From assembly GCA_022425185.1 (NCBI GenBank), contig JAKMFY010000275.1, positions 1 through 13,411 on the forward strand: a stretch of 13,411 nucleotides of DNA, written 5' to 3'. Under the pieces are notes generated by a model that ran no database searches, had not been told where the DNA came from, and saw nothing but the letters and a program-made list of their open reading frames with translations. Of this stretch, positions 5,476 through 13,098 are shown piece after piece. The position numbers were made by a program, and so were the translations under genes. Position 1 is the stretch's first letter. Each line of letters opens with the position of its first letter. The DNA comes from Candidatus Poseidoniaceae archaeon (lineage in GTDB: Archaea; Thermoplasmatota; Poseidoniia; Poseidoniales; Poseidoniaceae).

Positions 5476-7644
5476 ATGAAGGCATCAATGACTGGGTTTG
5501 ACGTTCGGGCTGTTTCCCAAGAGCTTGATTCATGGGCAGGCGCCTATGTCAAGAAAGCCTACATGCCTCATTACGAACAAATTGTTCTTCGTATTAATCC
5601 AAAAGAATCTGACCAGTTTGATTTGGTCATTGTACGAGGACAGCGCGTATACACATCTCAGAGGGATCGACCAATGCCGATGACGCCACCTCCGTTTGCA
5701 ATGGTTCTGCGCAAACATCTCAAGAATGCTCGACTAACTGGTGTTGAACAACTTGGCTTTGATCGAGTTCTTCTTCTTAGATTCGATACAAAGCATGGAA
5801 AGCGTTCCCTCAGTGTTGAACTCTTCCGAGACGGAAATGTCATTCTGATGGATGAAGATGATGTCATCATTCAGCCTCTTACGCACGCAAGTTATGCTGG
5901 AAGAACCATCAAGAAAGGAGAGGTATACATCCCTCCACCTGCTGCAGTGGACCCTTACACATTAACTCCTGATGTGATCAGTGATATCTTCGCGGATTCC
6001 GATCGGGACTTGGTTTCGACTCTTGGAGGTAAAATCAATCTTGGAGGTGTGTATGCAAATGCAGTATGTGAACACGCAGGGCTTGAGCCAAACAGTCCGA
6101 CTACAGATGCAGATGCAAGTGTCGTTCACAATTCTTTGGCCCATTTCTTAGATGAATTAAAAACTACAAAACAAGGCTACCTTATCATAAAACCCACTGA
6201 AGAACATACTGCTGAGGCGCTACATACAATCGCTTCAATGAAAGGCCATGATGCTGCTGCAAATGGTGTCATCCGAGAGACTGCAAAAGAAGCGACACCA
6301 CTCTTACTACCCGCTCATTCAACCTCAATCTACATTGAATATCCAACACTCACGTCAACCATTGATGCTTGGAAAGGTCATCACGATGCAAATGCGTTAG
6401 CACGGCGTGAACGGGAAAAACTCGATGCTGCAGCACCTGGGAGAGGGCATTCAACTAATGTTGAGCGCCTTGAACGACGACTAAAACAGCAAGAAAAAGC
6501 GCTCGAAGGTTTTGCAAAGAAGATCGAAAAACAACAAGCGATTGGTCATGCGATTCAATCGAATTGGACGCATGTTGAAACGATTTTACAACAAGCAAAT
6601 GAAGCACTTGAAACAAAAGGCTGGAAGGCAATTCTATCTGGATTAAAAGAAAATCCATGGGTTGATTCAGGCAATCCCGCGGAACGAACAATGATGGTTC
6701 GTCTTCCTGACGAAAACGGAGAACCGGGACTGGTTTTCACGCTCTCTCTTGATGAAACCGTTCATCAAAACGCACAACGATATTTCCAATCCGCCCGGAA
6801 ACAGAAAGACAAAACTTCAGGGGCTACAACAGCTCTTGCTAACACGAAGGTTGAATTCAAGAGAGCACAGAAAAAAGAGGCGAAACAACAAGCAAGTGGG
6901 CGGCTTCAAACTGTTCGTCGGAGTAAACGATTGTGGTTTGAACAACATCGCTGGAGCATCATTTCCGGAGGCCATTTATTGGTTGGAGGAAAGGATGCGA
7001 AAGGAAATGATGCGATTGTCAAGAAGCACCTTTCTGGAGGGGACATGTACCTTCACGCAGATATTCATGGTGCCCCAAGTTGTAGTCTCAGAGCTACACA
7101 AGGATTTGCAATCGATGAAGAGCCATTCGAACAGTTGCCTCCTGGAGTTGCTTCCTATCGAATCGTCGATAAACTCGGTGATGAGAGAATTACGGACGAG
7201 AAATTGGAAGAGGCAGCCACACTCGCTCTTTGCTGGAGCCGAGCATGGAATGGCGGTGGCGCTCATGGAACTGTCTTCGCAGTAAAGCCTGCTCAAGTTT
7301 CCAAGTCTGCGCAGACAGGGGAATATGTCGGCAAGGGAGCATTCATTGTTCGTGGACAGCGTCAATGGTTCAAGGATTTGGATGTTCAAATGGCGGTTGG
7401 GCTTGTTGCAATCAATGGAGTCCCACTCCTTCTTGGAGGAACGGTTTCAACAATCAAAGAACGCTGTGAACGATACGCAATTCTTTCACCTGGACGAACC
7501 AAAAAAGAAGCACTGGCGAATAGGATCTACAAAGCAACTGGATTACGAACTGATGATATTCTATCCATTCTTCCTGGTCCTTCTGAAATCATTGAAGATA
7601 TTGGTATCTTCACTCCTTTCCGTCAAGAGACAGAAGAAGAGTGA
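5476..7644 (+). CDS. rqcH: RqcH (NEMF/NFACT family) ribosome-associated quality control factor
   Basis: This 722-aa protein binds split large ribosomal subunits carrying stalled nascent chains and recruits tRNA for C-terminal tailing (function known from bacterial RqcH and eukaryotic NEMF/Rqc2). The NFACT-N domain (about 1-200) includes the Asp-Arg pair D96-R97. It sits almost exactly where the essential DR motif (97-98) lies in the Bacillus protein. A charged coiled-coil region follows (about 305-385, resumed near 430-480). The NFACT-R domain (about 480-610) has the archaeal/eukaryotic-type motif DMYLHADIHGA at 523-533. The tail beyond about 640 is short, without the large NFACT-C of eukaryotes. 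The gene is third in a cluster with two metabolic enzymes, 11 nt after the oxidoreductase stop. Its TGA directly abuts the stop of the convergent peptidase gene. Confidence 0.93.
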   Translation: MKASMTGFDVRAVSQELDSWAGAYVKKAYMPHYEQIVLRINPKESDQFDLVIVRGQRVYTSQRDRPMPMTPPPFAMVLRKHLKNARLTGVEQLGFDRVLLLRFDTKHGKRSLSVELFRDGNVILMDEDDVIIQPLTHASYAGRTIKKGEVYIPPPAAVDPYTLTPDVISDIFADSDRDLVSTLGGKINLGGVYANAVCEHAGLEPNSPTTDADASVVHNSLAHFLDELKTTKQGYLIIKPTEEHTAEALHTIASMKGHDAAANGVIRETAKEATPLLLPAHSTSIYIEYPTLTSTIDAWKGHHDANALARREREKLDAAAPGRGHSTNVERLERRLKQQEKALEGFAKKIEKQQAIGHAIQSNWTHVETILQQANEALETKGWKAILSGLKENPWVDSGNPAERTMMVRLPDENGEPGLVFTLSLDETVHQNAQRYFQSARKQKDKTSGATTALANTKVEFKRAQKKEAKQQASGRLQTVRRSKRLWFEQHRWSIISGGHLLVGGKDAKGNDAIVKKHLSGGDMYLHADIHGAPSCSLRATQGFAIDEEPFEQLPPGVASYRIVDKLGDERITDEKLEEAATLALCWSRAWNGGGAHGTVFAVKPAQVSKSAQTGEYVGKGAFIVRGQRQWFKDLDVQMAVGLVAINGVPLLLGGTVSTIKERCERYAILSPGRTKKEALANRIYKATGLRTDDILSILPGPSEIIEDIGIFTPFRQETEEE

Positions 7645-8673
7645 TTATTCTTCATTCTCATTTCGAACAAAAGCTATTGCCACGATGGTGAGAAGCATCA
7701 TGGTTTGAACCATTCCGATTGGGAATGGGAGCGTTTCAGATATTTCTTCTGAATCTGAACCATCTGTCGAACCCATATCTGATTGTGAATAATCATCTGC
7801 CTTGATCATGAACCAATCAAGATCCCTCGGCAAATCTGCGCTTAGGAATTCGTGACTCTCTTGATTTACGAGGAAATCATCTTCAATTCGGACACCAAAC
7901 CATCCATCGAGGTAAATCCCCGGCTCAATGGTTATCGCATCCCAAACAGCGAGTGGTTGTTGATTGTATGAAAGTCCGAAGAGAGGATCATCCGTTCCAC
8001 CTGAAAGCAAAGGAGGTTCGTGGACGCAAACGCCATACCCATGTCCGAGACTATGGATGAAATATTCTCCATAACCTTGCTCTTCGATATGCGTACGGGC
8101 GATATCGTCAAGTGCCCAAGCAGGCGTTCCTGCTTCAATAAGTGGGAAGGTTAGGTTTTGAGCATCATAAACGGCCATATACACTTCAATAATTGTCTCA
8201 TTTGTGGTAGGACCGACGCTGTATGTTCTCGTGATATCACTTACCCAGTCGTTAACACGTGCCCCAAGGTCAACAACGACAATATCTCCGACTTCGACGA
8301 CTTTAGGTCCTGCTCCGTGATTATCAGGATCACCATGAGGGATTGCTCCATTTGAACCAGAAGCTACAATCGTATCGAAACTTGGCCAGTCGGGGTTAGA
8401 GCCATTCTCAATCATTGCTCTATCAATCTCTGCGGCTATTTCTTGTTCCGTCAGAACCTCTCCCATGAGTACACGCCATAGCGTATGCCTAGCAGTCTCC
8501 TGACCGATACTTCCTAATCGAACTGCCTCTCGAATAGATTCATCTTTATCAGGAGAGATTCCAGTTGGAGAAGGGAATTTTCCGCTGAGCAAACGGGCTG
8601 CTTCAGTTTCACATGCAGTCGCTGTAGGTACAACAAGTACCATGACGAGGAACAGTCCTACAAGCCAGCGCAT
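7645..8673 (-). CDS. Exported M24-family metallopeptidase (Xaa-Pro aminopeptidase-like), membrane-anchored
   Basis: This 342-aa protein has a pita-bread fold catalytic domain that removes N-terminal residues or cleaves X-Pro dipeptides with two metal ions. All five metal ligands are visible: Asp135 (VVDLGAR), Asp146 (SDITRT), His211 (HSLGHGYG), Glu250 (TIEPGIY) and Glu264 (VRIEDD). The conserved substrate-binding His113 is also present. It lacks the N-terminal creatinase domain of cytosolic prolidases. Residues 1-20 form a hydrophobic signal peptide, followed by Cys21, which could be a weak lipidation site. Residues about 292-312 are acidic and Ser/Gly-rich. A C-terminal hydrophobic segment (about 318-336) ending VRNENEE follows, so the catalytic domain should face outside the cell. 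It lies 42 nt after the thiolase gene on the same strand. A role in peptide scavenging is plausible. Confidence 0.88.
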   Translation of the reverse strand: MRWLVGLFLVMVLVVPTATACETEAARLLSGKFPSPTGISPDKDESIREAVRLGSIGQETARHTLWRVLMGEVLTEQEIAAEIDRAMIENGSNPDWPSFDTIVASGSNGAIPHGDPDNHGAGPKVVEVGDIVVVDLGARVNDWVSDITRTYSVGPTTNETIIEVYMAVYDAQNLTFPLIEAGTPAWALDDIARTHIEEQGYGEYFIHSLGHGYGVCVHEPPLLSGGTDDPLFGLSYNQQPLAVWDAITIEPGIYLDGWFGVRIEDDFLVNQESHEFLSADLPRDLDWFMIKADDYSQSDMGSTDGSDSEEISETLPFPIGMVQTMMLLTIVAIAFVRNENEE

Positions 8674-8715
8674 GATTCATCCACGCACTTCCAAGCAATG
8701 AACCCAACGATGACC

Positions 8716-9906
8716 TCATCTGCGAACATACATCGCAACAGCATTGCCGCCACCGAGGCAAAGCGTTACGATTCCTGTCTTTGAATCAAGCCTTCGCATA
8801 ACGCCGAGCATGGTAATGAGGCAACGTGTCCCACTTGATCCTAGTGGATGGCCAAGACTGACTGCTCCACCGTGTAGGTTGAATCGATCATGAGGAATAC
8901 CGACTTCTTGAGCGACGGCACAGGATGCTGAAGCAAACGCTTCGTTGTGTTCGTAAACATCAACATCCAAAACGTCAAGATCATTTCGTTCAAGTAAATT
9001 CTTGACAGCAGGAATAGGAGCGCTCATCACACGTTCTGGTTCAACACCCGCAGTACAATAATCTTCAATTGTTGCAATAATTTCCCATCCCTGTGATTTA
9101 GCAAATTCTTCGCTTGTTACAAGAACGGCGCTTGCCCCGTCATTGAGGGTACTCGCATTTCCTGCAGTTACGATTCCATCTTTATCGAAAACTGTTCGAA
9201 GTGTTGAAAGATGTTCTACAGATGAATCTGAACGAATCCCTTCATCTCGTTCGAGAAGCAGTGGTTCGCCTCTACGCTGAGGAATTTCAAGAGAAAACGT
9301 CTCCCAATCGAACCATCCTTCTTCCCAAGCTTTGGATGCTTTCATGTGGCTTTGAACTGAGAAAGCATCTGCTTGTGCTCTATCAATCGAACATTCCCGA
9401 GCAACGACTTCTCCAGTGTTGCCCATGTGCATGTCGTTGTAGACATCCCAGAGTCCGTCATGAATCATTGAATCGATCAGTTTGGAATCACCCATTTTCT
9501 TTCCTTTTCGTTGCCCATTCAGCAGTTGAGGAGCGTTGGACATGCTTTCCATTCCACCCGCGATAACAACATTATGTTCGCCCATTCGAATGCTTGTTGC
9601 TGCGTTCATGACCGCTTTGAGAGAAGAACCACACACCATGTTGATGGTAACACATGATGTTGAAACTGGCAATCCTGCACCCAGAGCAACTTGTCGAGCA
9701 GGAGCTTGTCCTACTCCAGCCTGCAACACTTGTCCCATCAGGACCTCATCAATGATGCCAGAGGAAGGGCTGATGTCCATTCGTTGACACAGTTCTTTCA
9801 CTGTTGCAACGCCTAAATCAACAGCACTCATCGATGAGAGTGCCCCCATAAATCGGCCGATGGGTGTTCGTGAGACTCCGCAGATGACAGCAGTGTGTTG
9901 ACTCAT
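8716..9906 (-). CDS. Thiolase (acetyl-CoA C-acetyltransferase type)
   Basis: This 396-aa enzyme joins two acetyl-CoA to acetoacetyl-CoA or runs the reverse thiolysis. The acyl-carrying Cys92 lies in NMVCGSS, the catalytic His353 in LGHPLGSSG and the proton-donating Cys383 in CLGGG; the NEAFA motif is at 321-325. Spacing matches classical thiolases (89/348/378), so this is the bacterial/mitochondrial class II type and not the archaeal mevalonate-type thiolase that is usually paired with HMG-CoA synthase. The ATG at 9906 is chosen because family homology (SQHTAVICGVSRTPIG) begins there. The frame is open to 9987, but the extra 27 residues look unrelated. There is no good Shine-Dalgarno sequence; a weak AT-rich box (CGTATGTT) sits about 32 nt upstream. 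It is divergent from RNase PH and followed by the peptidase gene. Its part in fatty acid oxidation or ketoacyl synthesis is not resolved. Confidence 0.92.
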   Translation of the reverse strand: MSQHTAVICGVSRTPIGRFMGALSSMSAVDLGVATVKELCQRMDISPSSGIIDEVLMGQVLQAGVGQAPARQVALGAGLPVSTSCVTINMVCGSSLKAVMNAATSIRMGEHNVVIAGGMESMSNAPQLLNGQRKGKKMGDSKLIDSMIHDGLWDVYNDMHMGNTGEVVARECSIDRAQADAFSVQSHMKASKAWEEGWFDWETFSLEIPQRRGEPLLLERDEGIRSDSSVEHLSTLRTVFDKDGIVTAGNASTLNDGASAVLVTSEEFAKSQGWEIIATIEDYCTAGVEPERVMSAPIPAVKNLLERNDLDVLDVDVYEHNEAFASASCAVAQEVGIPHDRFNLHGGAVSLGHPLGSSGTRCLITMLGVMRRLDSKTGIVTLCLGGGNAVAMYVRR

Positions 9907-9983
9907 AATACTTGGAAACGGAACGACCACTTGAACATACGCATGCTCTTCTTTCGAGGCCACAAAAGCATTGATGAACTCAA

Positions 9984-9991
9984 CCACGTGG
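9984..9991. promoter_or_regulatory. CCACGTGG palindrome before rph
   Basis: This perfect 8-bp palindrome lies 7 nt before the ATG at 9999, in the 92-bp space between the divergent thiolase and RNase PH genes. A related stretch, GCCACGTGGG, recurs just after the RNase PH gene (10847-10856). It could be an operator, but an 8-bp palindrome can occur by chance. Confidence 0.25.
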
Positions 9992-9998
9992 CACGGAC

Positions 9999-10823
9999 AT
10001 GGGCAAATTCAAAACTGAAATGAAGACCACACGAAACGCAGATGAAATGAGAGGAGTAGAGGTTGAAATCGACTTCACAAGTAACGCTCTAGCCTCCATC
10101 CTTTACCGACAAGGAGAGACGGTTGTTCTCGCTTGTTGTACCAAGGAAGCACGATTACCAGGATGGTTTCCGCGAGATTCCAATAAGGGGTGGGTCCATG
10201 CAGAATACTCACTCCTTCCAGGTTCAACTGATTCTCGATTTCGAAGAGAACGCCGTGGTGCAAAGGGAAGAACACAGGAAATTGAGCGTCTTGTTGCTCG
10301 TTCTCTAAGAGCGGGTGTCGATTTGGAAGAACTTGGCCCTGTTGCACTGAATGTCGATTGTGACATTCTGAATGCTGATGGTGGCACACGTTGTGCTTCA
10401 ATCACTGCAGCTAATCTAGCACTCCGATTAGGCATTCGTCGTTTGATTGCGAATGGGCAATGCCTTCCAAAGCATCTACGCCCGACTGAAGATCAGCGAC
10501 GTTCTGGATGGAGCGCTCCATCACTCTCTGCTGAAGAACAGCATGAACACGAAATGCGCGTCTTACCTCATGATGTTGCAGCAATTTCCGTCGGACTTAT
10601 CGATGGGAAGACCTATCTTGATCTTGATTACATTCTCGATTCGAATGCCGATGTTGACATGAACGTTGTCAAAATCAGCAACGGTTCTTTCGTTGAAGTC
10701 CAAGGTACTGGCGAAGAAGCCACGTATCAACGCGAAGAACTCGAAGCACTCCTTGATTGTGCAGAAATTGGCTTCGCTTCCCTCTTTGAAATGCAGGCAA
10801 GTGTCTTGTCCGGTCAAGAGTGA
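9999..10823 (+). CDS. rph: RNase PH, bacterial type (tRNA 3'-end phosphorolytic exonuclease)
   Basis: This 274-aa enzyme removes 3' nucleotides of RNA using phosphate and is used in bacteria for tRNA 3' trimming. Bacterial hallmarks are GWVHAEYSLLPGST (64-77), GRTQEIERL (90-98), RSLRAGVDL (101-109) and the phosphate-binding GGTR (128-131). The catalytic-region aspartates Asp214 and Asp220 lie in DSNADVDMNVV and keep the 6-residue spacing of Asp178/Asp184. The archaeal exosome subunit Rrp41 lacks several of these motifs, so this is a separate enzyme. It is longer than the usual 238-245 aa because of a charged insertion at about 160-186 and a changed N-terminus without the RPDGR motif. No Shine-Dalgarno sequence precedes the ATG. 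A tRNA-Phe gene follows 43 nt downstream. Confidence 0.9.
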   Translation: MGKFKTEMKTTRNADEMRGVEVEIDFTSNALASILYRQGETVVLACCTKEARLPGWFPRDSNKGWVHAEYSLLPGSTDSRFRRERRGAKGRTQEIERLVARSLRAGVDLEELGPVALNVDCDILNADGGTRCASITAANLALRLGIRRLIANGQCLPKHLRPTEDQRRSGWSAPSLSAEEQHEHEMRVLPHDVAAISVGLIDGKTYLDLDYILDSNADVDMNVVKISNGSFVEVQGTGEEATYQREELEALLDCAEIGFASLFEMQASVLSGQE

Positions 10824-10841
10824 GCAACGAAGACTTGAAAT

Positions 10842-10856
10842 CCCACGCCACGTGGG
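10842..10856 (+). repeat. Perfect hairpin between rph and tRNA-Phe
   Basis: CCCACG (10842-10847) and CGTGGG (10851-10856) form a 6-bp GC-rich stem with a CCA loop. It starts 18 nt after the rph stop and ends 10 nt before the tRNA. No T-run follows. If rph and the tRNA are made as one transcript, it would mark the region to be removed from the tRNA 5' side. It could also protect the rph mRNA end. Confidence 0.4.
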
Positions 10857-10866
10857 CCAAACGAAA

Positions 10867-10939
10867 GGGTTGGTAGCTTAGTTGGGAGAGCGCGGCACTG
10901 AAGATGCCGAGGTCGCCGGTTCAAGTCCGGCCCAACCCA
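10867..10939 (+). tRNA. tRNA-Phe (anticodon GAA)
   Basis: This is a complete 73-nt cloverleaf. The acceptor stem pairs GGGTTGG (10867-10873) with CCAACCC (10932-10938), with discriminator A at 10939. The D-arm is GCTT/GAGC. The anticodon stem CGGCA/TGCCG encloses loop CTGAAGA with GAA at 10900-10902. The T-arm is GCCGG/CCGGC around TTCAAGT. There is no intron. The next bases are CCT, so the CCA end is not encoded and must be added after transcription, as in most archaeal tRNA genes. No clear TATA box is found at the expected distance upstream, so read-through from rph is possible. Confidence 0.97.
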
Positions 10940-10948
10940 CCTTTCACC

Positions 10949-10954
10949 CGTTTT
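10949..10954 (+). terminator. Possible oligo-T terminator after tRNA-Phe
   Basis: A TTTT run (10951-10954) begins 12 nt after the tRNA end, with a shorter TTT at 10942-10944. Archaeal RNA polymerase often ends stable RNA genes at short T-runs without a hairpin. The run is short, so this is only a weak call. Confidence 0.3.
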
Positions 10955-10981
10955 CATCAATGGGTTCATTTGTAGTAACCT

Positions 10982-10991
10982 GTGTGCACAC
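10982..10991. promoter_or_regulatory. GTGTGCACAC palindrome before the 10995 gene
   Basis: This perfect 10-bp palindrome ends 3 nt before the ATG at 10995, where a leaderless transcript would begin. No Shine-Dalgarno sequence is present, and only a poor AT-rich stretch (TTCATTTGTAG, near 10965-10975) stands in the TATA position. It may be a repressor-binding site at the transcription start, or chance. Confidence 0.3.
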
Positions 10992-10994
10992 CAC

Positions 10995-13088
10995 ATGGGA
11001 GAGGCGATTGTTGGTGAGGAATTGCCGAAAGAGGCGCCCGAACCAGAATCTAAGAGTGATTCGTTGCTCAAGGAACTCAATGAAATCCGTCGCAGACGCA
11101 CTGATGGCGACAATCGCAGCATGTTTGCAAAGAAGGAAAATCCTGTCCTATTCGTAGGCGTTGTCTATGGAATTCTCTATGGCGCACTTATTCTTTCAAT
11201 GTCATCTGGTATGCTTGGACAATCAACAGCAATGGATCATGGAGCCTCGACAACATTCCTCGACATAGGCGATGAATGTAACGAGATTGATGACTTACCA
11301 TGGATCCACATATTCCCTAATGAGGATTCTGAAGTCTTTTCTCTTAATGTTTACAACTTGCCAGCAGGCTTTGCTGAATTGACCTACAACATCGTGGAAG
11401 AAGGAACTTCAAGTTCTTCAAACCCGAGTATGACAACGCGACTTCTCGAAGATGAAAACAACCGAGTCCATGCAAAAGCCGATTACAGCAACCTTGAGGA
11501 AGGAAATTACGTTGTTTCGTTGTCCATCGAGATGTATGAAACAAAAGAAGATGCGGAAAATGAATCGGTTCAACCAATGATGGAAGAACTACAAAAGTCA
11601 GTTGATTTTGAACTCGATATTACAACCAAAGGATTTGCATTCCTCCCATTCGGAGGAGATGAAACTGTTCGTGAAGTGCGTATTACTGATGCTGGTCCTC
11701 GGTCGTGCTGGTCTGTTCAGGAACTAGGTAATTGGGGATATATCCTTCTCGTTGCCGAGTTGGGCGGTGGTCGTGAAACCGCTATGCTTGCTGGTGGTGC
11801 TGCGGGAATCCCAGCATGGTGGATGGCTTTCAATTCCCTTTCTTTGTCTGTTTTCTCACTCTTGATTGCTTACCCAATCATGTACAAGGTATATCATCAA
11901 GAAGCGGATGACATTCTATCACGGAATCACATCATTCGGCTCGTGGATGATATTATTTCAAAGTGTGAACGACGATTGGGAATCTCCATTGACCATGAAT
12001 TAGCAAAGATCGAGCCAAGAGACCTGTCAATCGATATTATGGTTCCATACAAGAACACGGAAAATACACTCAGCGATAGCAAAACAGTACGTGATGAAAT
12101 ATTAAGAGAAGTTCTTGAAGAGTTTGCTCTCTTCCACGTATTCAAACCAGTTCAACTCACAGTACGAAGTATTGGCTCCAACCAAGCAATTGATTTTGAT
12201 TCAGGAGTTGGGATTGGAGTCGGCGATCGAGACGATGAGGAATCTCCAGAAAACTACACGTCATTCTTTGAGGAACTTCACTCTCTTTCCCGAATTGAAG
12301 ATGAAGTTCGAGATTCATTGGACTTGTTCTTTGTTCGAGATAATACGTTGAAACTCGAAAACGCTGTCATTACAAGCGATGACCGAATTGTCTTCGTGTC
12401 AATCATTTTCAAACCAACAACACGATTTGCGTATTTCCGTTACAAGCGACTTGCGTCTGAAGTTGAAGATGAACTCCGCTCGTATATTTCTGAAAGGAAC
12501 AAAGATTTGCTTACCTCTCAAGAATTGATTGTAAAGGCGAGAAACCAAGTCTCAACACTCGCAGATCGCTCTGGAGCGGGACGTGTCGAAACGAAGGGAG
12601 ACAAGGATGAGCGCATTGCTGCTGTAGCCCGCCAGGATGGTTTTGGTGGACGAATGCTGCAAACAAAATTACTGGGAGATATTCTCTCAACTGTGGAATA
12701 TACTGCAAACGAGAAGCGTGAGATGATCAACAAATGGGGCTTCTGGGGACTCATTGTCTTTGTATGGATTCCATTCATGGCATCAGGAGTTCTTGTTGGA
12801 GCTATGCTTGGATTGCTTTCAAGAATGAAATTCATGCGTGTCCTCATAGCAACAATGGTTGGTGGGTTTATTGCATCAATTACATGGGCATATACTGCAG
12901 AAGGAATTGTCAGGATTATGCACAAGTACAAACTTGAGGCTGTTATTCCAATCATCATTATTGTATTCATCTTAGCCGCAATTCTTCACATCCGCTCAAC
13001 AAAGAATCGTCGACAAACCGAATTGTTTGAAGATACATTGCTGGATAATTTCCACAATGACATCAAGGAAAAGTATGGATCAAACTAG
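10995..13088 (+). CDS. Multi-pass membrane protein with ectodomain and C-terminal export-protein-like helices, unknown function
   Basis: This is 697 aa and the full-length family is not recognised. The layout is a charged cytoplasmic N-terminus (1-48), TM1 (about 49-70), an extracytoplasmic beta-rich domain (about 75-240) flanked by Cys95 and Cys238, which could form a disulfide, and a second membrane segment (about 273-299). A large charged cytoplasmic part follows (about 300-578), with helical and coiled-coil-like stretches and a central alpha/beta segment near 340-475. The C-terminus has three hydrophobic helices (about 580-608, 614-640, 647-667) and a charged tail. The C-terminal helices resemble the small multidrug-export protein family (COG2426/PF06695) in size and in the Gly/Ala-rich hairpin after the aromatic WGFWG start. 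This match is tentative. No Shine-Dalgarno sequence; start supported by the position just after tRNA-Phe. Confidence 0.75.
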   Translation: MGEAIVGEELPKEAPEPESKSDSLLKELNEIRRRRTDGDNRSMFAKKENPVLFVGVVYGILYGALILSMSSGMLGQSTAMDHGASTTFLDIGDECNEIDDLPWIHIFPNEDSEVFSLNVYNLPAGFAELTYNIVEEGTSSSSNPSMTTRLLEDENNRVHAKADYSNLEEGNYVVSLSIEMYETKEDAENESVQPMMEELQKSVDFELDITTKGFAFLPFGGDETVREVRITDAGPRSCWSVQELGNWGYILLVAELGGGRETAMLAGGAAGIPAWWMAFNSLSLSVFSLLIAYPIMYKVYHQEADDILSRNHIIRLVDDIISKCERRLGISIDHELAKIEPRDLSIDIMVPYKNTENTLSDSKTVRDEILREVLEEFALFHVFKPVQLTVRSIGSNQAIDFDSGVGIGVGDRDDEESPENYTSFFEELHSLSRIEDEVRDSLDLFFVRDNTLKLENAVITSDDRIVFVSIIFKPTTRFAYFRYKRLASEVEDELRSYISERNKDLLTSQELIVKARNQVSTLADRSGAGRVETKGDKDERIAAVARQDGFGGRMLQTKLLGDILSTVEYTANEKREMINKWGFWGLIVFVWIPFMASGVLVGAMLGLLSRMKFMRVLIATMVGGFIASITWAYTAEGIVRIMHKYKLEAVIPIIIIVFILAAILHIRSTKNRRQTELFEDTLLDNFHNDIKEKYGSN

Positions 13089-13098
13089 GTTGGATAAC

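Noticed and set aside
6749..7285. 178-aa plus-strand frame inside rqcH
   Set aside because: Lies over the conserved NFACT-R domain in another frame; no recognisable motif and no ribosome site.
9907..9987. N-terminal extension of the thiolase to an ATG at 9987
   Set aside because: Thiolase similarity starts at the ATG at 9906; the extension has no family match and would run nearly to the divergent rph start.
10934..10966. AACCCA at the tRNA-Phe 3' end could pair with TGGGTT at 10961-10966
   Set aside because: Only 6 bp and much weaker than the tRNA's own 7-bp acceptor stem; likely chance.
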